Below are positions 1 to 8,559 of a stretch of DNA of 64,000 nt, piece by piece. Position numbers and translations under genes: made by a program. The first letter of the stretch is position 1; each line of letters opens with the position of its first letter. Location: assembly GCF_001889525.1 (NCBI RefSeq), contig NZ_CP018192.1:2626742-2690741 (forward strand), given 5' to 3'. Origin of the DNA: Granulibacter bethesdensis (GTDB lineage Bacteria > Pseudomonadota > Alphaproteobacteria > Acetobacterales > Acetobacteraceae). Below the pieces are notes generated by a model. It saw nothing but the letters and a program-made list of their open reading frames with translations. It did not search any database and had not been told where the DNA came from.

Positions 1-1037
1 ATCAGGACCTTCGTATTATGGAAAACAGAATCTTTGGCGACACATTCACTCAGCCATGATGACAGGCCAACACCGGTCAGAATGCCTTTACCAGGCAGGC
101 CACGCCATGCAGACGTATTGAGAATGGTTACCGGCAGTTTGATATCATGCGCCGCCGCTCTTTCGGCATTGGCCAGCGTCCGTAGCGATTGTTGTGGTCG
201 ATAAAGATCACCCCTTTCACCCAGTGGTACAATCCTGCCTGATGCAATATCAGCTGCAAAATGCGTCTGGATATAATTCTGCCACTGCCATGGATGCACC
301 GGGATCAGACGATGACTGATTCTGTCAAATCCACGCTCGAACAGAATACGATCAATCTCCCGCAGATCATCAACACGCAGCATTTCCGACAAAAGATCAT
401 CTTCGCTGATATCACGCGTCATACCACCAAGGCAGGCTTCACGCGCCACAGCAATCCAGTGCAGGCGGAACACAGGATCATATTCAGGGGCATAGGCGCG
501 CTGATCTTCCAATCCCCAGCCAACCCTGCCTTTCGAGGCCGGCGCTTTGGGATGCCCATCGAGCCTTGCCTGCAAACGATCATTGTCGAGATCAAGCATA
601 GCCGTCGCAGACAGACCATCCCGCCTTCTCAGCAGTTCCATATCGGTTTGCAGTGTGGCGTACAGCTCCTGCAGATACATTGCCAATGTCGCATCACTCA
701 TACCCAGTGCAGATTGTGCATCCACAAAAAACTGTGCAGCATCATGGGCCTGACTTTCATCGCCGTTTTCAATCCTGATGATACTATCAGGATCGATCGT
801 CAGCTGCCCCCAGATGCGCAGCTCCGCTTCACACCGGTAACGCACGTCACCAAAGCGGAATATCCATAGTCCGCCGGCTTCTTCCTCGGGATGAAATGCT
901 TCCTCATAGGCCAGTTCAGACAGGGACTTGGCAAGACAGGTCAGATTGACGCGTCGCCACAGGGAAGCATGCAAGGAGGCATGGCGGAGAGCATCCTGAC
1001 GATCACGCATCACGTTGAATTCATTTGATACAATCAT
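1..1037 (-). CDS. NIS siderophore synthetase, IucC-like (3' end beyond window)
   Basis: This is the N-terminal 345 residues of an IucA/IucC-family NRPS-independent siderophore synthetase; the gene runs off the left edge. The family condenses a carboxylate such as citrate with an amine or hydroxamate using ATP, in the cytoplasm. Reading the minus strand from the ATG at 1037 gives an open frame with an HPWQWQN motif near residue 247, typical of the family's ATP/citrate site. The ATG overlaps the TGA of the upstream acetyltransferase (ATGA at 1034-1037), so the two are probably translationally coupled. The gene order synthetase, acetyltransferase, synthetase matches iucA-iucB-iucC of aerobactin operons, so this one sits in the iucC position. 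Family assignment is firm; the exact product (aerobactin, rhizobactin or other) is inference, and an IucD-like hydroxylase would be expected further left, outside the window. Confidence 0.85.
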   Translation of the reverse strand, partial: MIVSNEFNVMRDRQDALRHASLHASLWRRVNLTCLAKSLSELAYEEAFHPEEEAGGLWIFRFGDVRYRCEAELRIWGQLTIDPDSIIRIENGDESQAHDAAQFFVDAQSALGMSDATLAMYLQELYATLQTDMELLRRRDGLSATAMLDLDNDRLQARLDGHPKAPASKGRVGWGLEDQRAYAPEYDPVFRLHWIAVAREACLGGMTRDISEDDLLSEMLRVDDLREIDRILFERGFDRISHRLIPVHPWQWQNYIQTHFAADIASGRIVPLGERGDLYRPQQSLRTLANAERAAAHDIKLPVTILNTSAWRGLPGKGILTGVGLSSWLSECVAKDSVFHNTKVL

Positions 1038-2080
1038 CTAATGCACTCCCTGAAAAAGTGATCACGTGTGCAGGTAATCAGCATCGAACGTTTGTGCGGA
1101 AAATCGAACTCGTATTCCAGCTTGTAACCGGATTCCTCACAGAGACGCAGCATATTGCTATGAGCGGCACTCGGTTCCCCAACGACCTTTCGTGTTCGGC
1201 AATCATCCAAAAACAGGCAATGCGTGATCGCACGGAACCATGCCAGCGTACGGTCGCGACCAAGATGGCGTTTTTCTCCAACCAGCACATGCCAGCCACG
1301 ATCATAATCATCGGCATCGTAATGCGGGCCGAGCCTGTCTTCCTTACCCCAATAGATCTCGAAATAGGTCGATGGCTCACCATCCAGTTCACCGATCACG
1401 GAGAATGCATGCGGATCAGCATCCATACGACGCAGATAGGCTTCATGCTTTTCAATCGGGCCGGCTTCATCCCAGAATTTTGCCACACGCGGCTGGTTCT
1501 GCCACATATGGAACAGTTCGAGATCACGGCCGATATCCAGTGCACGCAAGGTTAATTCATGCCCGGTTATGGCATCACGCCGTCGATAGAACACACCTTT
1601 CGGAGCAGGCGGACGTAACGGATGATCACGCCCATCCGCGAGCGCACGACGCAGAAGCGGCTGACGATGCGCAGGTGGACCGGCCTGCCAGAAATCCCGG
1701 TGCTGACGATGCCCCTGCCGGTACAGCAAAGCTGTGTTATCCCGTATCTCATGCACCGGGAATGATGCATCGGCAGGATCAGAAACCGATTCAAGAGAAA
1801 CTGAAAAACAATCAGCCCCTTCTGAAAAAGCATAATCAGCCAGGACATAGATCAGAAAATTTCTGTCCCTTTCCGGCATAGACCAATGCAGGCCGATGGC
1901 CTTGGCCATTTCCTCCTCAAAATGAAGGTGCGTATGAGCGACGACAGATCCATTAAGCAGTATGCTCAGTTCGCCTCCTCCCATGATCATGACAGAGCGG
2001 CCATGTGCATCCCGGAATGTCCAGACCGGGGCCATATCCTTAACCGGTAGCGCGACCGGATGCTCCAGAACACCACTCAT
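1034..2080 (-). CDS. IucB/RhbD-like siderophore GNAT acetyltransferase
   Basis: A 348-aa protein. The C-terminal half (about residues 170-345) is a GNAT-type N-acyltransferase of the siderophore class, with recognisable WQNQPRVAKFWDE and TYFEIYWGKEDRLG stretches; the N-terminal half resembles the extra domain of IucB, which is of similar length (about 315 aa). In aerobactin-type pathways this enzyme acetylates the N6-hydroxylysine side chain to make the hydroxamate. I start at the ATG at 2080 because it overlaps the stop of the upstream synthetase (ATGA, 2077-2080); the frame is open to 2200 but that part lies inside the neighbour. The stop overlaps the next synthetase in the same way. The middle gene of an iucABC-like order, it supports hydroxamate siderophore synthesis. 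Confidence 0.85.
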   Translation of the reverse strand: MSGVLEHPVALPVKDMAPVWTFRDAHGRSVMIMGGGELSILLNGSVVAHTHLHFEEEMAKAIGLHWSMPERDRNFLIYVLADYAFSEGADCFSVSLESVSDPADASFPVHEIRDNTALLYRQGHRQHRDFWQAGPPAHRQPLLRRALADGRDHPLRPPAPKGVFYRRRDAITGHELTLRALDIGRDLELFHMWQNQPRVAKFWDEAGPIEKHEAYLRRMDADPHAFSVIGELDGEPSTYFEIYWGKEDRLGPHYDADDYDRGWHVLVGEKRHLGRDRTLAWFRAITHCLFLDDCRTRKVVGEPSAAHSNMLRLCEESGYKLEYEFDFPHKRSMLITCTRDHFFRECIR

Positions 2081-3969
2081 GACTGCACCAGCGGATTTGG
2101 AACGGATACATAACTGGCAAGAGGGCTGGCAGTATCTGCGTTTTCGTTGACATCCCTCAGGTATGTCATCACATTGCCTTTCATCCAGATCGACGGACAA
2201 TCCAGCAGGTAGCGAATCACAGATGGATCACGCAGCCCATCATCGCTCATGGATTGAAGTCTTTGCCGTAAAATGCGTAGAAGTGCCTGTTCCTGTGCGA
2301 CTCTATCGAGCACAAGTGTATCAAGAACGCCGAATACGGAATTACCGATCAGATAATACCCGATCAGTTGCGGCCCCAATGCGGCATCGATGATATTATC
2401 TGTCCATCGTCCCAACTCTGGAACGTAAGTTCGTAGAGTCTCGATCATATCGGTTGCAATGGCCGTGCCCTGGCAATCACGGAACCAGGCCTGTTCGGGC
2501 CAGCCATTCCGCAGACCAAGCACGACATTCTGCTGATGGGCACTCATCATCACACCATGACGGGCATGGAGATACAGTACCGGCTCCATCAGAATAGCGA
2601 GGAAACGGCGAAACCATTCCTCCGCAACATCGGACTGGCTGCGTTTATCGCGTGTAGCGATCATGCGGATGATATGGCCCAGTCTGCTGGGAGCATTTCT
2701 GTCGAACAGATCATCCTGACAAAGCGTCGCAAGCATCGCAACATGACGACCACCTGCATGTACGCCCTTTGCTTTATCGGCGAAAGGATTATCCCTGAAT
2801 ACAACGGAACTTTCGACCATAACCTTCCCATCAAGCCCTCTCAGGGACAAATGAGCTGGTTCTTCGATCACTGAAAAACCCTGATAGCGGGTAAAGACAT
2901 CCCGACCGACCGGGCCACGCAACAGACGCGCCAGATGCAGGCCGCGATCAAGCTCACGCGGCAAAATTGTACGAATCGAATTGGTAATCCGCATCGATAG
3001 CGAGAACTTTATCATTAATGGAGACTGCGCACTCCATAGACTGCGCAGGGATGCAGTTGCACGGAATTGTGGCCCCATGACACCCAGATCGCGCAGCCGA
3101 TCCTCCATGCGCAGACTGGCAAGTTCGGGCAGGCACAAAAGTTGACCGGCTTGCCAGGGATGAACCGGTAACAAGGTCCAGCCTTCCGGGACGGCATGCA
3201 GTGCTTCCTGACCGGCATCGGTCGATGCAAGCATCTCTTTCAGCAGTGACTGTATGTCGGCCACGTGAACACTGTCGCCAATTACGTGATCCGGATGGAC
3301 TGCGAACCAACGTAACGCGAAGCTGTTGCCATGATCAGGCCCATACGCCGCATCTTCACTTTCAGAGAGGCCTTCACGGAATTTGGGTGCGGGATGAAAC
3401 GGATGACCCAGGATCAACCCCTGTTCCGCCGTGATAAAATCAGGCATACTGTCTGCCTGATCATGTGTTCTATATTGATGACTGAGCAAGGCGGCTGAGA
3501 CACGTTCGGCGCTGTCCATCACGCGCTTTCGGAAAGTCATCCTGGTCGGCAGGGATGCCGTCTGTGCAAAGGCCGTGTGATCCAGGAGAAGATCCAGCAG
3601 CAAACGCATATCCACCGATCGGATGGCACCATGACGCCTCAGCAAAGGCGGCCCCGCAAATCTGAAACGCCCGGTTTCAGTGGACGCGGCAAGCGGCAGC
3701 AGCAACTCCCCTTCCTGCAACAGCAGGGGAACTGAAATCGCACCTGCCGGACAATGCACATATGCACCACATCGTGATGCAGCTTCCTGCGGATCGAGCT
3801 TTTTCCAGCCGCGCCATTCACGCAGCACACCGTTCAGCAATGTCGTCGTTGCCATTCCGGCCTCAAAGGAACGACGTTCAATGCATGCTGACGTATCGCG
3901 GGTTTCCATGGCTTCCAGCACAGGCGTTTCCCTTTCTGTTGCATATCGTGCCGCTTTGCGGAGAATCAC
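2077..3969 (-). CDS. NIS siderophore synthetase, IucA-like
   Basis: About 630 aa, the first gene of the siderophore operon. Family motifs are visible: GHPFHPAPKFREG near residue 188, LLPVHPWQAGQ near 270, SMRITNSIRTI around 330 and HQQNVVLG near 476, which together form the ATP- and substrate-binding pocket of IucA/IucC enzymes. It should activate citrate (or a related carboxylate) and couple it to the hydroxamate made by the acetyltransferase. The frame opens with a GTG at 3969 only 14 bases from a Fur-like site. An in-frame ATG at 3909, preceded by GGAAG, would give 610 aa and leave room for a leader, so the start is uncertain. Divergent from the MFS gene across 46 bases. Iron repression through the shared intergenic site is likely. 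Confidence 0.88.
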   Translation of the reverse strand: MILRKAARYATERETPVLEAMETRDTSACIERRSFEAGMATTTLLNGVLREWRGWKKLDPQEAASRCGAYVHCPAGAISVPLLLQEGELLLPLAASTETGRFRFAGPPLLRRHGAIRSVDMRLLLDLLLDHTAFAQTASLPTRMTFRKRVMDSAERVSAALLSHQYRTHDQADSMPDFITAEQGLILGHPFHPAPKFREGLSESEDAAYGPDHGNSFALRWFAVHPDHVIGDSVHVADIQSLLKEMLASTDAGQEALHAVPEGWTLLPVHPWQAGQLLCLPELASLRMEDRLRDLGVMGPQFRATASLRSLWSAQSPLMIKFSLSMRITNSIRTILPRELDRGLHLARLLRGPVGRDVFTRYQGFSVIEEPAHLSLRGLDGKVMVESSVVFRDNPFADKAKGVHAGGRHVAMLATLCQDDLFDRNAPSRLGHIIRMIATRDKRSQSDVAEEWFRRFLAILMEPVLYLHARHGVMMSAHQQNVVLGLRNGWPEQAWFRDCQGTAIATDMIETLRTYVPELGRWTDNIIDAALGPQLIGYYLIGNSVFGVLDTLVLDRVAQEQALLRILRQRLQSMSDDGLRDPSVIRYLLDCPSIWMKGNVMTYLRDVNENADTASPLASYVSVPNPLVQS

Positions 3970-3982
3970 CTTGCGGCATATT

Positions 3983-4001
3983 GCAATTGATATTCATTCC
4001 T
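3983..4001. promoter_or_regulatory. Fur-box-like operator between siderophore operon and MFS gene
   Basis: The sequence GCAATTGATATTCATTCCT matches 12 of 19 positions of the classical Fur consensus, with the core TGATATTCATT nearly perfect. It lies in the 46-base gap between the two divergent genes, where a single operator could control both directions. The match is by eye; binding by Fur rather than another iron regulator is inferred. Confidence 0.5.
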
Positions 4002-4015
4002 AATTTAATGCTGAA

Positions 4016-5299
4016 ATGCAACCCCGGAACCCCTCCCTCTCTGCGGGCATCAGCCCTGCTGATCCAACATCACCCGATGTTATCACTTTGTCGTGCGCAG
4101 ATCGTTTCGGCTTTGCTTCGCTTGTCTGCTGTGTAGGGCTGACACAATCATCACTGATTGCATTTTTGCCGATTTTATCGATCAAAACAGGATTATCTGT
4201 TCTGTCACTTGGTATTGTTACCAGTTGTGGAATGCTGGCCATGCTTGGTGGTGCGCCTCTGGCGGGATGGCTGAGCGATCGGGCAGGTCGACGACAGACT
4301 TTGATGGCCTGCCTTGCCATTTTCTGCGTAGCCCAGCTTTTTCTGGCGGCCATTGTATCGGCTGCGATGAACGGGACTTTATCCCCTTCGCTCTGTCTCG
4401 GACTGTTGATGATATGCCGCCTGTTACATGGCATCGCGACAGGCGGCCTGCTTCCAGTGGCACAGGCATGGGTCGCCGATCTGACCGGAATTCAAGGTCG
4501 TATGGCTGGGCTTGCAGCCATCAGTGCCGGGTTCAGTGCCGGTCGGCTGGCGGGTCCGCTGCTGGTCTCGGCCACTTTACCGCTGGGGGCTACAATGCCG
4601 CTCTGGGTCATGGCGCTGCTGCCCCTGCCGCTCGGCAGCATCCTGTTACGCCGCCCGCCCCCGGAAAGCTGTCATAGGAACATCCGGCCCCGATCAGGGG
4701 CTGCATGCTGGCGCAATCCGGCGATTCTGCGGTTGCTGATATTGGCCGCCATCGTCAACATTGCTTTTGGTGCCTTGCATTTCGTGCTTGGCCCCTTGTT
4801 CCAGCAAAGGCTGGGCTGGACCGCACAGATGGCAGGAATCAGGCTGGGCTGGATCACCGCCCTGATGGCAGCCCTGATGCTGGCAAACCAGATGAGCATC
4901 ATTCCGCGGCTGACCGCATGGCCACGGCACACTCTGGCGGTCGGCATAGCCGTGATCTGGCTATCCGCACTCTGTCTGACCTGCGGGCAGGGCATGTGGA
5001 GTCTTGGGGCCGGTGTCTGTCTGCTCGGGCAAGGGCTGGCCTTATCGGGTCCGGCCTGCACGGCCCTGGTCAGCATTGCTGCCGGAGGAAGACAGGGGGC
5101 CGCCTCCGGGCTGTTATCCTCCGTTCTGACGCTGGGGTATGCTGCGGGAGCCACGTTGGGCGGTTTTCTGTTCACCTGGGGGGATGCATGGCCCGCTATG
5201 ACCGCACTGGTGATCCTGCCGCTGATCCTGCCGTTTTTCCCGCTTCCGGAATCATGGACAAAGCGGTCCGATGATCGGCAGATAGCAGGCGATGCGTAA
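4016..5299 (+). CDS. MFS transporter next to siderophore genes
   Basis: A 427-aa major facilitator superfamily permease with about 12 hydrophobic segments and the MFS motif GAPLAGWLSDRAGRRQT between the second and third helices. Divergent from the siderophore synthesis operon, sharing a Fur-like site, and overlapping the FhuF-like gene by 8 bases. In such settings MFS proteins usually export the newly made siderophore, or less often import a ferric siderophore across the inner membrane; sequence alone does not tell which. The start at 4016 has only a weak ribosome-binding site. No TonB-dependent outer membrane receptor is in the window, so the uptake half of the system must lie elsewhere. Confidence 0.85.
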   Translation: MQPRNPSLSAGISPADPTSPDVITLSCADRFGFASLVCCVGLTQSSLIAFLPILSIKTGLSVLSLGIVTSCGMLAMLGGAPLAGWLSDRAGRRQTLMACLAIFCVAQLFLAAIVSAAMNGTLSPSLCLGLLMICRLLHGIATGGLLPVAQAWVADLTGIQGRMAGLAAISAGFSAGRLAGPLLVSATLPLGATMPLWVMALLPLPLGSILLRRPPPESCHRNIRPRSGAACWRNPAILRLLILAAIVNIAFGALHFVLGPLFQQRLGWTAQMAGIRLGWITALMAALMLANQMSIIPRLTAWPRHTLAVGIAVIWLSALCLTCGQGMWSLGAGVCLLGQGLALSGPACTALVSIAAGGRQGAASGLLSSVLTLGYAAGATLGGFLFTWGDAWPAMTALVILPLILPFFPLPESWTKRSDDRQIAGDA

Positions 5300-6050
5300 A
5301 GACGAAGACATAGCGGCATGGTGCGAGGCGCGTATGGCCTCTCCCGCCGGGTTTTCTCCGGCGGATGACATGGACGTCTCCCTCCTGACAAGGCGGGAGA
5401 CACTGGCCCCCGGGATAGAGCGATTCGCCAAAACCCTGCCGGCAGGCGCCGATCCACGCGCCATCGGATCACTCTGGAGCAAGGCCTATACGCGGGCCGT
5501 GTTGCCGCCGCTGTTTATTCTGGCTATTCGGGACGGACGCAACGCTCTTAATCCCGCACAGACCGTGCCACCCGGACTGGTTCTTCTTAAGGATCGCCCG
5601 GATCAACTGGCACTGGATGCAGCCACCCTGCCACGTCAAACGCCTGAGCAGATCATGACCATCGCGCTGGGGCAGCATATGCAAAGCGTATTCACCGCGT
5701 TGCGGGACTGCACCGGCCTTTCTCCGCGCGTGGCATGGTCCAATGCGGGCAACATGGCTGATTTCCTGTTCCGACGCATGGCCGAAACGCCATCATTGGC
5801 CGATCAGGCCGCACAGTATGAGGCCCTGATCATGGAGCCACGCCAGACCCCGTGGTTTCCACGCCAGAACTGGCTGCATGCACCGTTGCGAACCGTTTCT
5901 GTCCTGCTGGACGGAGAAGCGATTCCGTTGCGCCAGCGCCGGATATGCTGTCTGAGAGACAAGGTGCCGGGCATGACACTTTGCTCTACCTGCCCCAGAT
6001 TATCGGAGGAAGAGCGCCGCGCGCTGGTCGGTCAACGGCACCGCCATTGA
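5292..6050 (+). CDS. FhuF-like siderophore ferric reductase
   Basis: A 252-aa protein whose C-terminus carries CCLRDKVPGMTLCSTCP, that is CC-x10-CxxC, the unusual four-cysteine [2Fe-2S] ligand set of the FhuF family. FhuF-type proteins reduce ferric iron in hydroxamate siderophores in the cytoplasm so that it is released. The start codon lies inside the end of the MFS gene (8-base overlap), so they form one transcript. This completes a synthesis, transport and reduction set. Length is near that of E. coli FhuF (262 aa). The rest of the protein is only weakly recognisable, so the call rests on the cysteine pattern plus context. Confidence 0.82.
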   Translation: MRKDEDIAAWCEARMASPAGFSPADDMDVSLLTRRETLAPGIERFAKTLPAGADPRAIGSLWSKAYTRAVLPPLFILAIRDGRNALNPAQTVPPGLVLLKDRPDQLALDAATLPRQTPEQIMTIALGQHMQSVFTALRDCTGLSPRVAWSNAGNMADFLFRRMAETPSLADQAAQYEALIMEPRQTPWFPRQNWLHAPLRTVSVLLDGEAIPLRQRRICCLRDKVPGMTLCSTCPRLSEEERRALVGQRHRH

Positions 6051-6069
6051 TCCTGTCCGCAGACATTTG

Positions 6070-6240
6070 TCAGGAAGGCGAAGGATAATGAGCCGCCGTT
6101 TCCAGAGCATGCTCCTCACCCCCTGTTTCATCCGGGGTGCCAAACTCCAGAGTATCGTCCCGCAATCGTGGCACAGCGGGCCGGTTTGCGGCCATCAGGC
6201 TGACAAGAGTGGCAGTACCAAGTGAAAAAGTGCGTTCCAT
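6070..6240 (-). CDS. Possible iron-regulated small protein (56 aa)
   Basis: An unrecognised 56-aa frame starting at ATG 6240, convergent with the FhuF-like gene (19 bases between stops). Support for it being real: GGAG sits 6 bases before the ATG, and a strong Fur-box-like sequence (15 of 19) is centred about 44 bases upstream, where a promoter would be. The peptide starts MERTFSLGTATLVSLMAANR, has an acidic C-terminal half, no cysteine and no membrane segment. The frame stays open to 6357 but that part would cross the operator. It could be a Fur-controlled small protein or a chance frame; the site may instead serve the plus-strand operon starting at 6469. Confidence 0.4.
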   Translation of the reverse strand: MERTFSLGTATLVSLMAANRPAVPRLRDDTLEFGTPDETGGEEHALETAAHYPSPS

Positions 6241-6274
6241 CACACGCTCCAGCCGGTGATCTGCCGAGTATGTC

Positions 6275-6293
6275 GATAATGATAGTGATTCGC
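6275..6293. promoter_or_regulatory. Strong Fur-box-like site
   Basis: GATAATGATAGTGATTCGC matches the 19-base Fur consensus at 15 positions, with the first ten identical. It lies 35 bases upstream of the small minus-strand frame ending at 6240 and 176 bases upstream of the plus-strand hydrogenase-like operon, so either could be its target. Visual match only. Confidence 0.6.
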
Positions 6294-6468
6294 AACTAAA
6301 GACTGCTCGACCAGCGGTAAAAAGGGAAATAGCCGCTTCGGCCCCTGTCCCGCTCAATTCAACAGGAAGACGCTTCCGTGATGGCGAGGCTCCCGGCTAT
6401 GTTTTGGCGGTGATCACATGCACCGTTTTTCAATCCCGCCCGACCTGTCCCTGTAAAGGGGTGTAGGC

Positions 6469-8559
6469 ATGGCCATTCTGCCCATCCTGCTCTGCGCCGC
6501 CACCTGCCTGGGACTGGCGGGGGAATGGCTGATGGCCGCACCGCCGCGGCAGGATCGGCGGATTCTGCCCGCACGGCTGAGGCGGCTGGTATTGTACCAT
6601 ATCGTGCTGTGTGCCGTGGGGGGTCTATCCTGCCTGTCTGTTCTGCTCGGGGGCGCGTCATGGAATGGAACAGCATGGGTTGGCGGTTCCCTGCCCGCGC
6701 TGGTATCGGATGCCATTGCCCTGCGTCTGGGGCTGGACGGATTTTCCGCCTTTACGGCGCTAGCCGGATTTTGTGCGCTCGGGCTGGCCAGCACCACCGG
6801 GCTGGATCGACCCGGAGAAGGAGCCACGCGGTTGGCCTTTGTAACAGCCGCGTTGATGCTGACCGTCATGGCGGCCGATGTCATGACACTGGCAGGGGGC
6901 ATCGCTTTGCTTTTAGTCGCCCTGTGGGCCTGCCCCACCCATGATGGGGCGTCCCCCGGCACGGAAACGAACACGTCCAGCCCGGCCCATACCGTGCCCC
7001 ATTCGGGGAATGCGGCTGCCATTGTGGGAATTCCGCTGCTGATCATCTCTACGGTCATGCTGATGCAGCACGCCTCTCCCGCAGGTGGGGGTCCGGTACA
7101 GGCCGTCGGGTCAGCCCGGCCTCTGGTCTGGATTGCCTTGTTACTGCTGACCATCGTCGTTCTGACGACGATGGTTGCCCTGCGCACGCCCTCCTCCGAG
7201 CGATCCCGGATCGTGACGGAGGAGCACCCTTCGGGGTTGGAACCGACCGCCCCGGATCTTGCTGCCATCACCCCTGCTCTGCCAGTCCAGCGCAGCCCTG
7301 CCCCCGCCCTCGCCACTCCGGCGCAGATCGTCCGGCCCGCCTTGCAGGTGATTGTGCCGGTTTACCTGCTCGGGCGGCTGGGACTCGACTTCCTGCGTGA
7401 AGCGGCGGGACCGGGAGAAAGCACTCCGCTGATGCTGGCGGGAGCGATTCTGGCCTTGGCCGGCGGAATCAGCACTTTGCGGGGACACAGCATTGGCAGC
7501 TGCGTGAACGGAATGGCAGACAGCCAGACCGGCCTTGCGATTCTGGGATGCGGGCTGGCCGTAGCCGCCATGGCGGTTGATCTGCCCGATCTTGCCAGCC
7601 TTGCCCTGGCTTCCGTCCTGATCATCGTCCTGTCAGCCGCCCTGCTGATGCCAGTGCTGGGGACCGGTGCCACACTGATCGAGGAAGGGGCCGGCACCAC
7701 CATGCTGGACCGGCTTGGCGGCACCATCATCGGGATGCCACGCATCGCTTTACTGACCGGCGGAGCCTGCCTGGCCAGCGCAATGCTGCCGCCTTCCCCG
7801 CTTTATGCCGGACGCTGGATGCTGGTTCAGGCCCTGATCGGCGGCCAGAGAATTCAGGATGCCGGTCTGGATGCCCTGCTGACGCTCGGACTGGTCGCCA
7901 CGGCGCTGGCCTCGGCATTGGGGATGGTGGCGGTACTGCGCCTGCTCTGCATCGCCATTCTCGGCCGCCCCCGTGCGCCACGGGCCGCCGCCAGCACGGA
8001 GCCGCGGCGCCCCGCCGGCCTACGGGCCATGCAGGCAGGGCTTGCGGCCTGTGTCGTGGCAGGGCTGATCCCCGGCCCTGTCCTGCGCCTTCTGCACGGG
8101 TCGCTGATTGCGCTGTGCGGTCATACCATGGATGATCGGGCTGGCTGGATCGGTATCAGCGCACAAGTCGACAGCATGCTCAGCTACACCCCGCTGTGGA
8201 TCGCGCTGGCGCTGATCTCCGGCACCGCCCTGCTGCTGCGCTTCCTGCACGGGCGGCGCAGCACGACCCGGAACGCCGTGCCATGGAATGATGGCGATGC
8301 GCCGCCGCCGCCCTGGCTGCCCTTCGGCGATCCGGCCACCCAGCCTGACCCTGATTCGGTGGCCGATACTTTTCTGGCCCCGCTGCCGCCTCTGAAACCC
8401 ACCCCTCCGGCCCTGTCCGGCCTGTCGTCACGGCTGCAGATGATGCTGACAGCCATGCTGGGCCGGGCAGAACGTTTCATACCGGCCGGCGCCTCTGCCG
8501 GGCTGCTGGCAGTGCTCTGTCTGCTGCTGGCCATGGCCGCTCTGGAGGCACGGCCATGA
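6469..8559 (+). CDS. HyfB-like membrane subunit (NuoL/M/N family), degenerate
   Basis: A 696-aa polytopic membrane protein, first gene of a six-gene operon; ribosome-binding site AAGGGG eight bases before the ATG. It aligns by pattern with HyfB/HycC, the antiporter-like subunits of hydrogenase-4 and formate hydrogenlyase: a late segment with LDRLGG...GMPRIALLTGG and LPPSPLYAGRWMLVQALIGG matches the family's conserved helix-12 region. The lysine-bearing helices that carry protons in the family (regions equivalent to HDLKRLLAYSS and NHALFKSLLF) read as HSIGSCVNGMADSQTG and ASVLIIVLSAALLM, so the usual lysines are absent. It overlaps the next gene by ATGA. Proton pumping is therefore doubtful. 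Family call good; function unknown. Confidence 0.75.
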   Translation: MAILPILLCAATCLGLAGEWLMAAPPRQDRRILPARLRRLVLYHIVLCAVGGLSCLSVLLGGASWNGTAWVGGSLPALVSDAIALRLGLDGFSAFTALAGFCALGLASTTGLDRPGEGATRLAFVTAALMLTVMAADVMTLAGGIALLLVALWACPTHDGASPGTETNTSSPAHTVPHSGNAAAIVGIPLLIISTVMLMQHASPAGGGPVQAVGSARPLVWIALLLLTIVVLTTMVALRTPSSERSRIVTEEHPSGLEPTAPDLAAITPALPVQRSPAPALATPAQIVRPALQVIVPVYLLGRLGLDFLREAAGPGESTPLMLAGAILALAGGISTLRGHSIGSCVNGMADSQTGLAILGCGLAVAAMAVDLPDLASLALASVLIIVLSAALLMPVLGTGATLIEEGAGTTMLDRLGGTIIGMPRIALLTGGACLASAMLPPSPLYAGRWMLVQALIGGQRIQDAGLDALLTLGLVATALASALGMVAVLRLLCIAILGRPRAPRAAASTEPRRPAGLRAMQAGLAACVVAGLIPGPVLRLLHGSLIALCGHTMDDRAGWIGISAQVDSMLSYTPLWIALALISGTALLLRFLHGRRSTTRNAVPWNDGDAPPPPWLPFGDPATQPDPDSVADTFLAPLPPLKPTPPALSGLSSRLQMMLTAMLGRAERFIPAGASAGLLAVLCLLLAMAALEARP

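Noticed and set aside
261-869. 202-codon plus-strand open frame at the left edge
   Set aside because: The minus strand of the same region reads as an IucC-like synthetase with family motifs.
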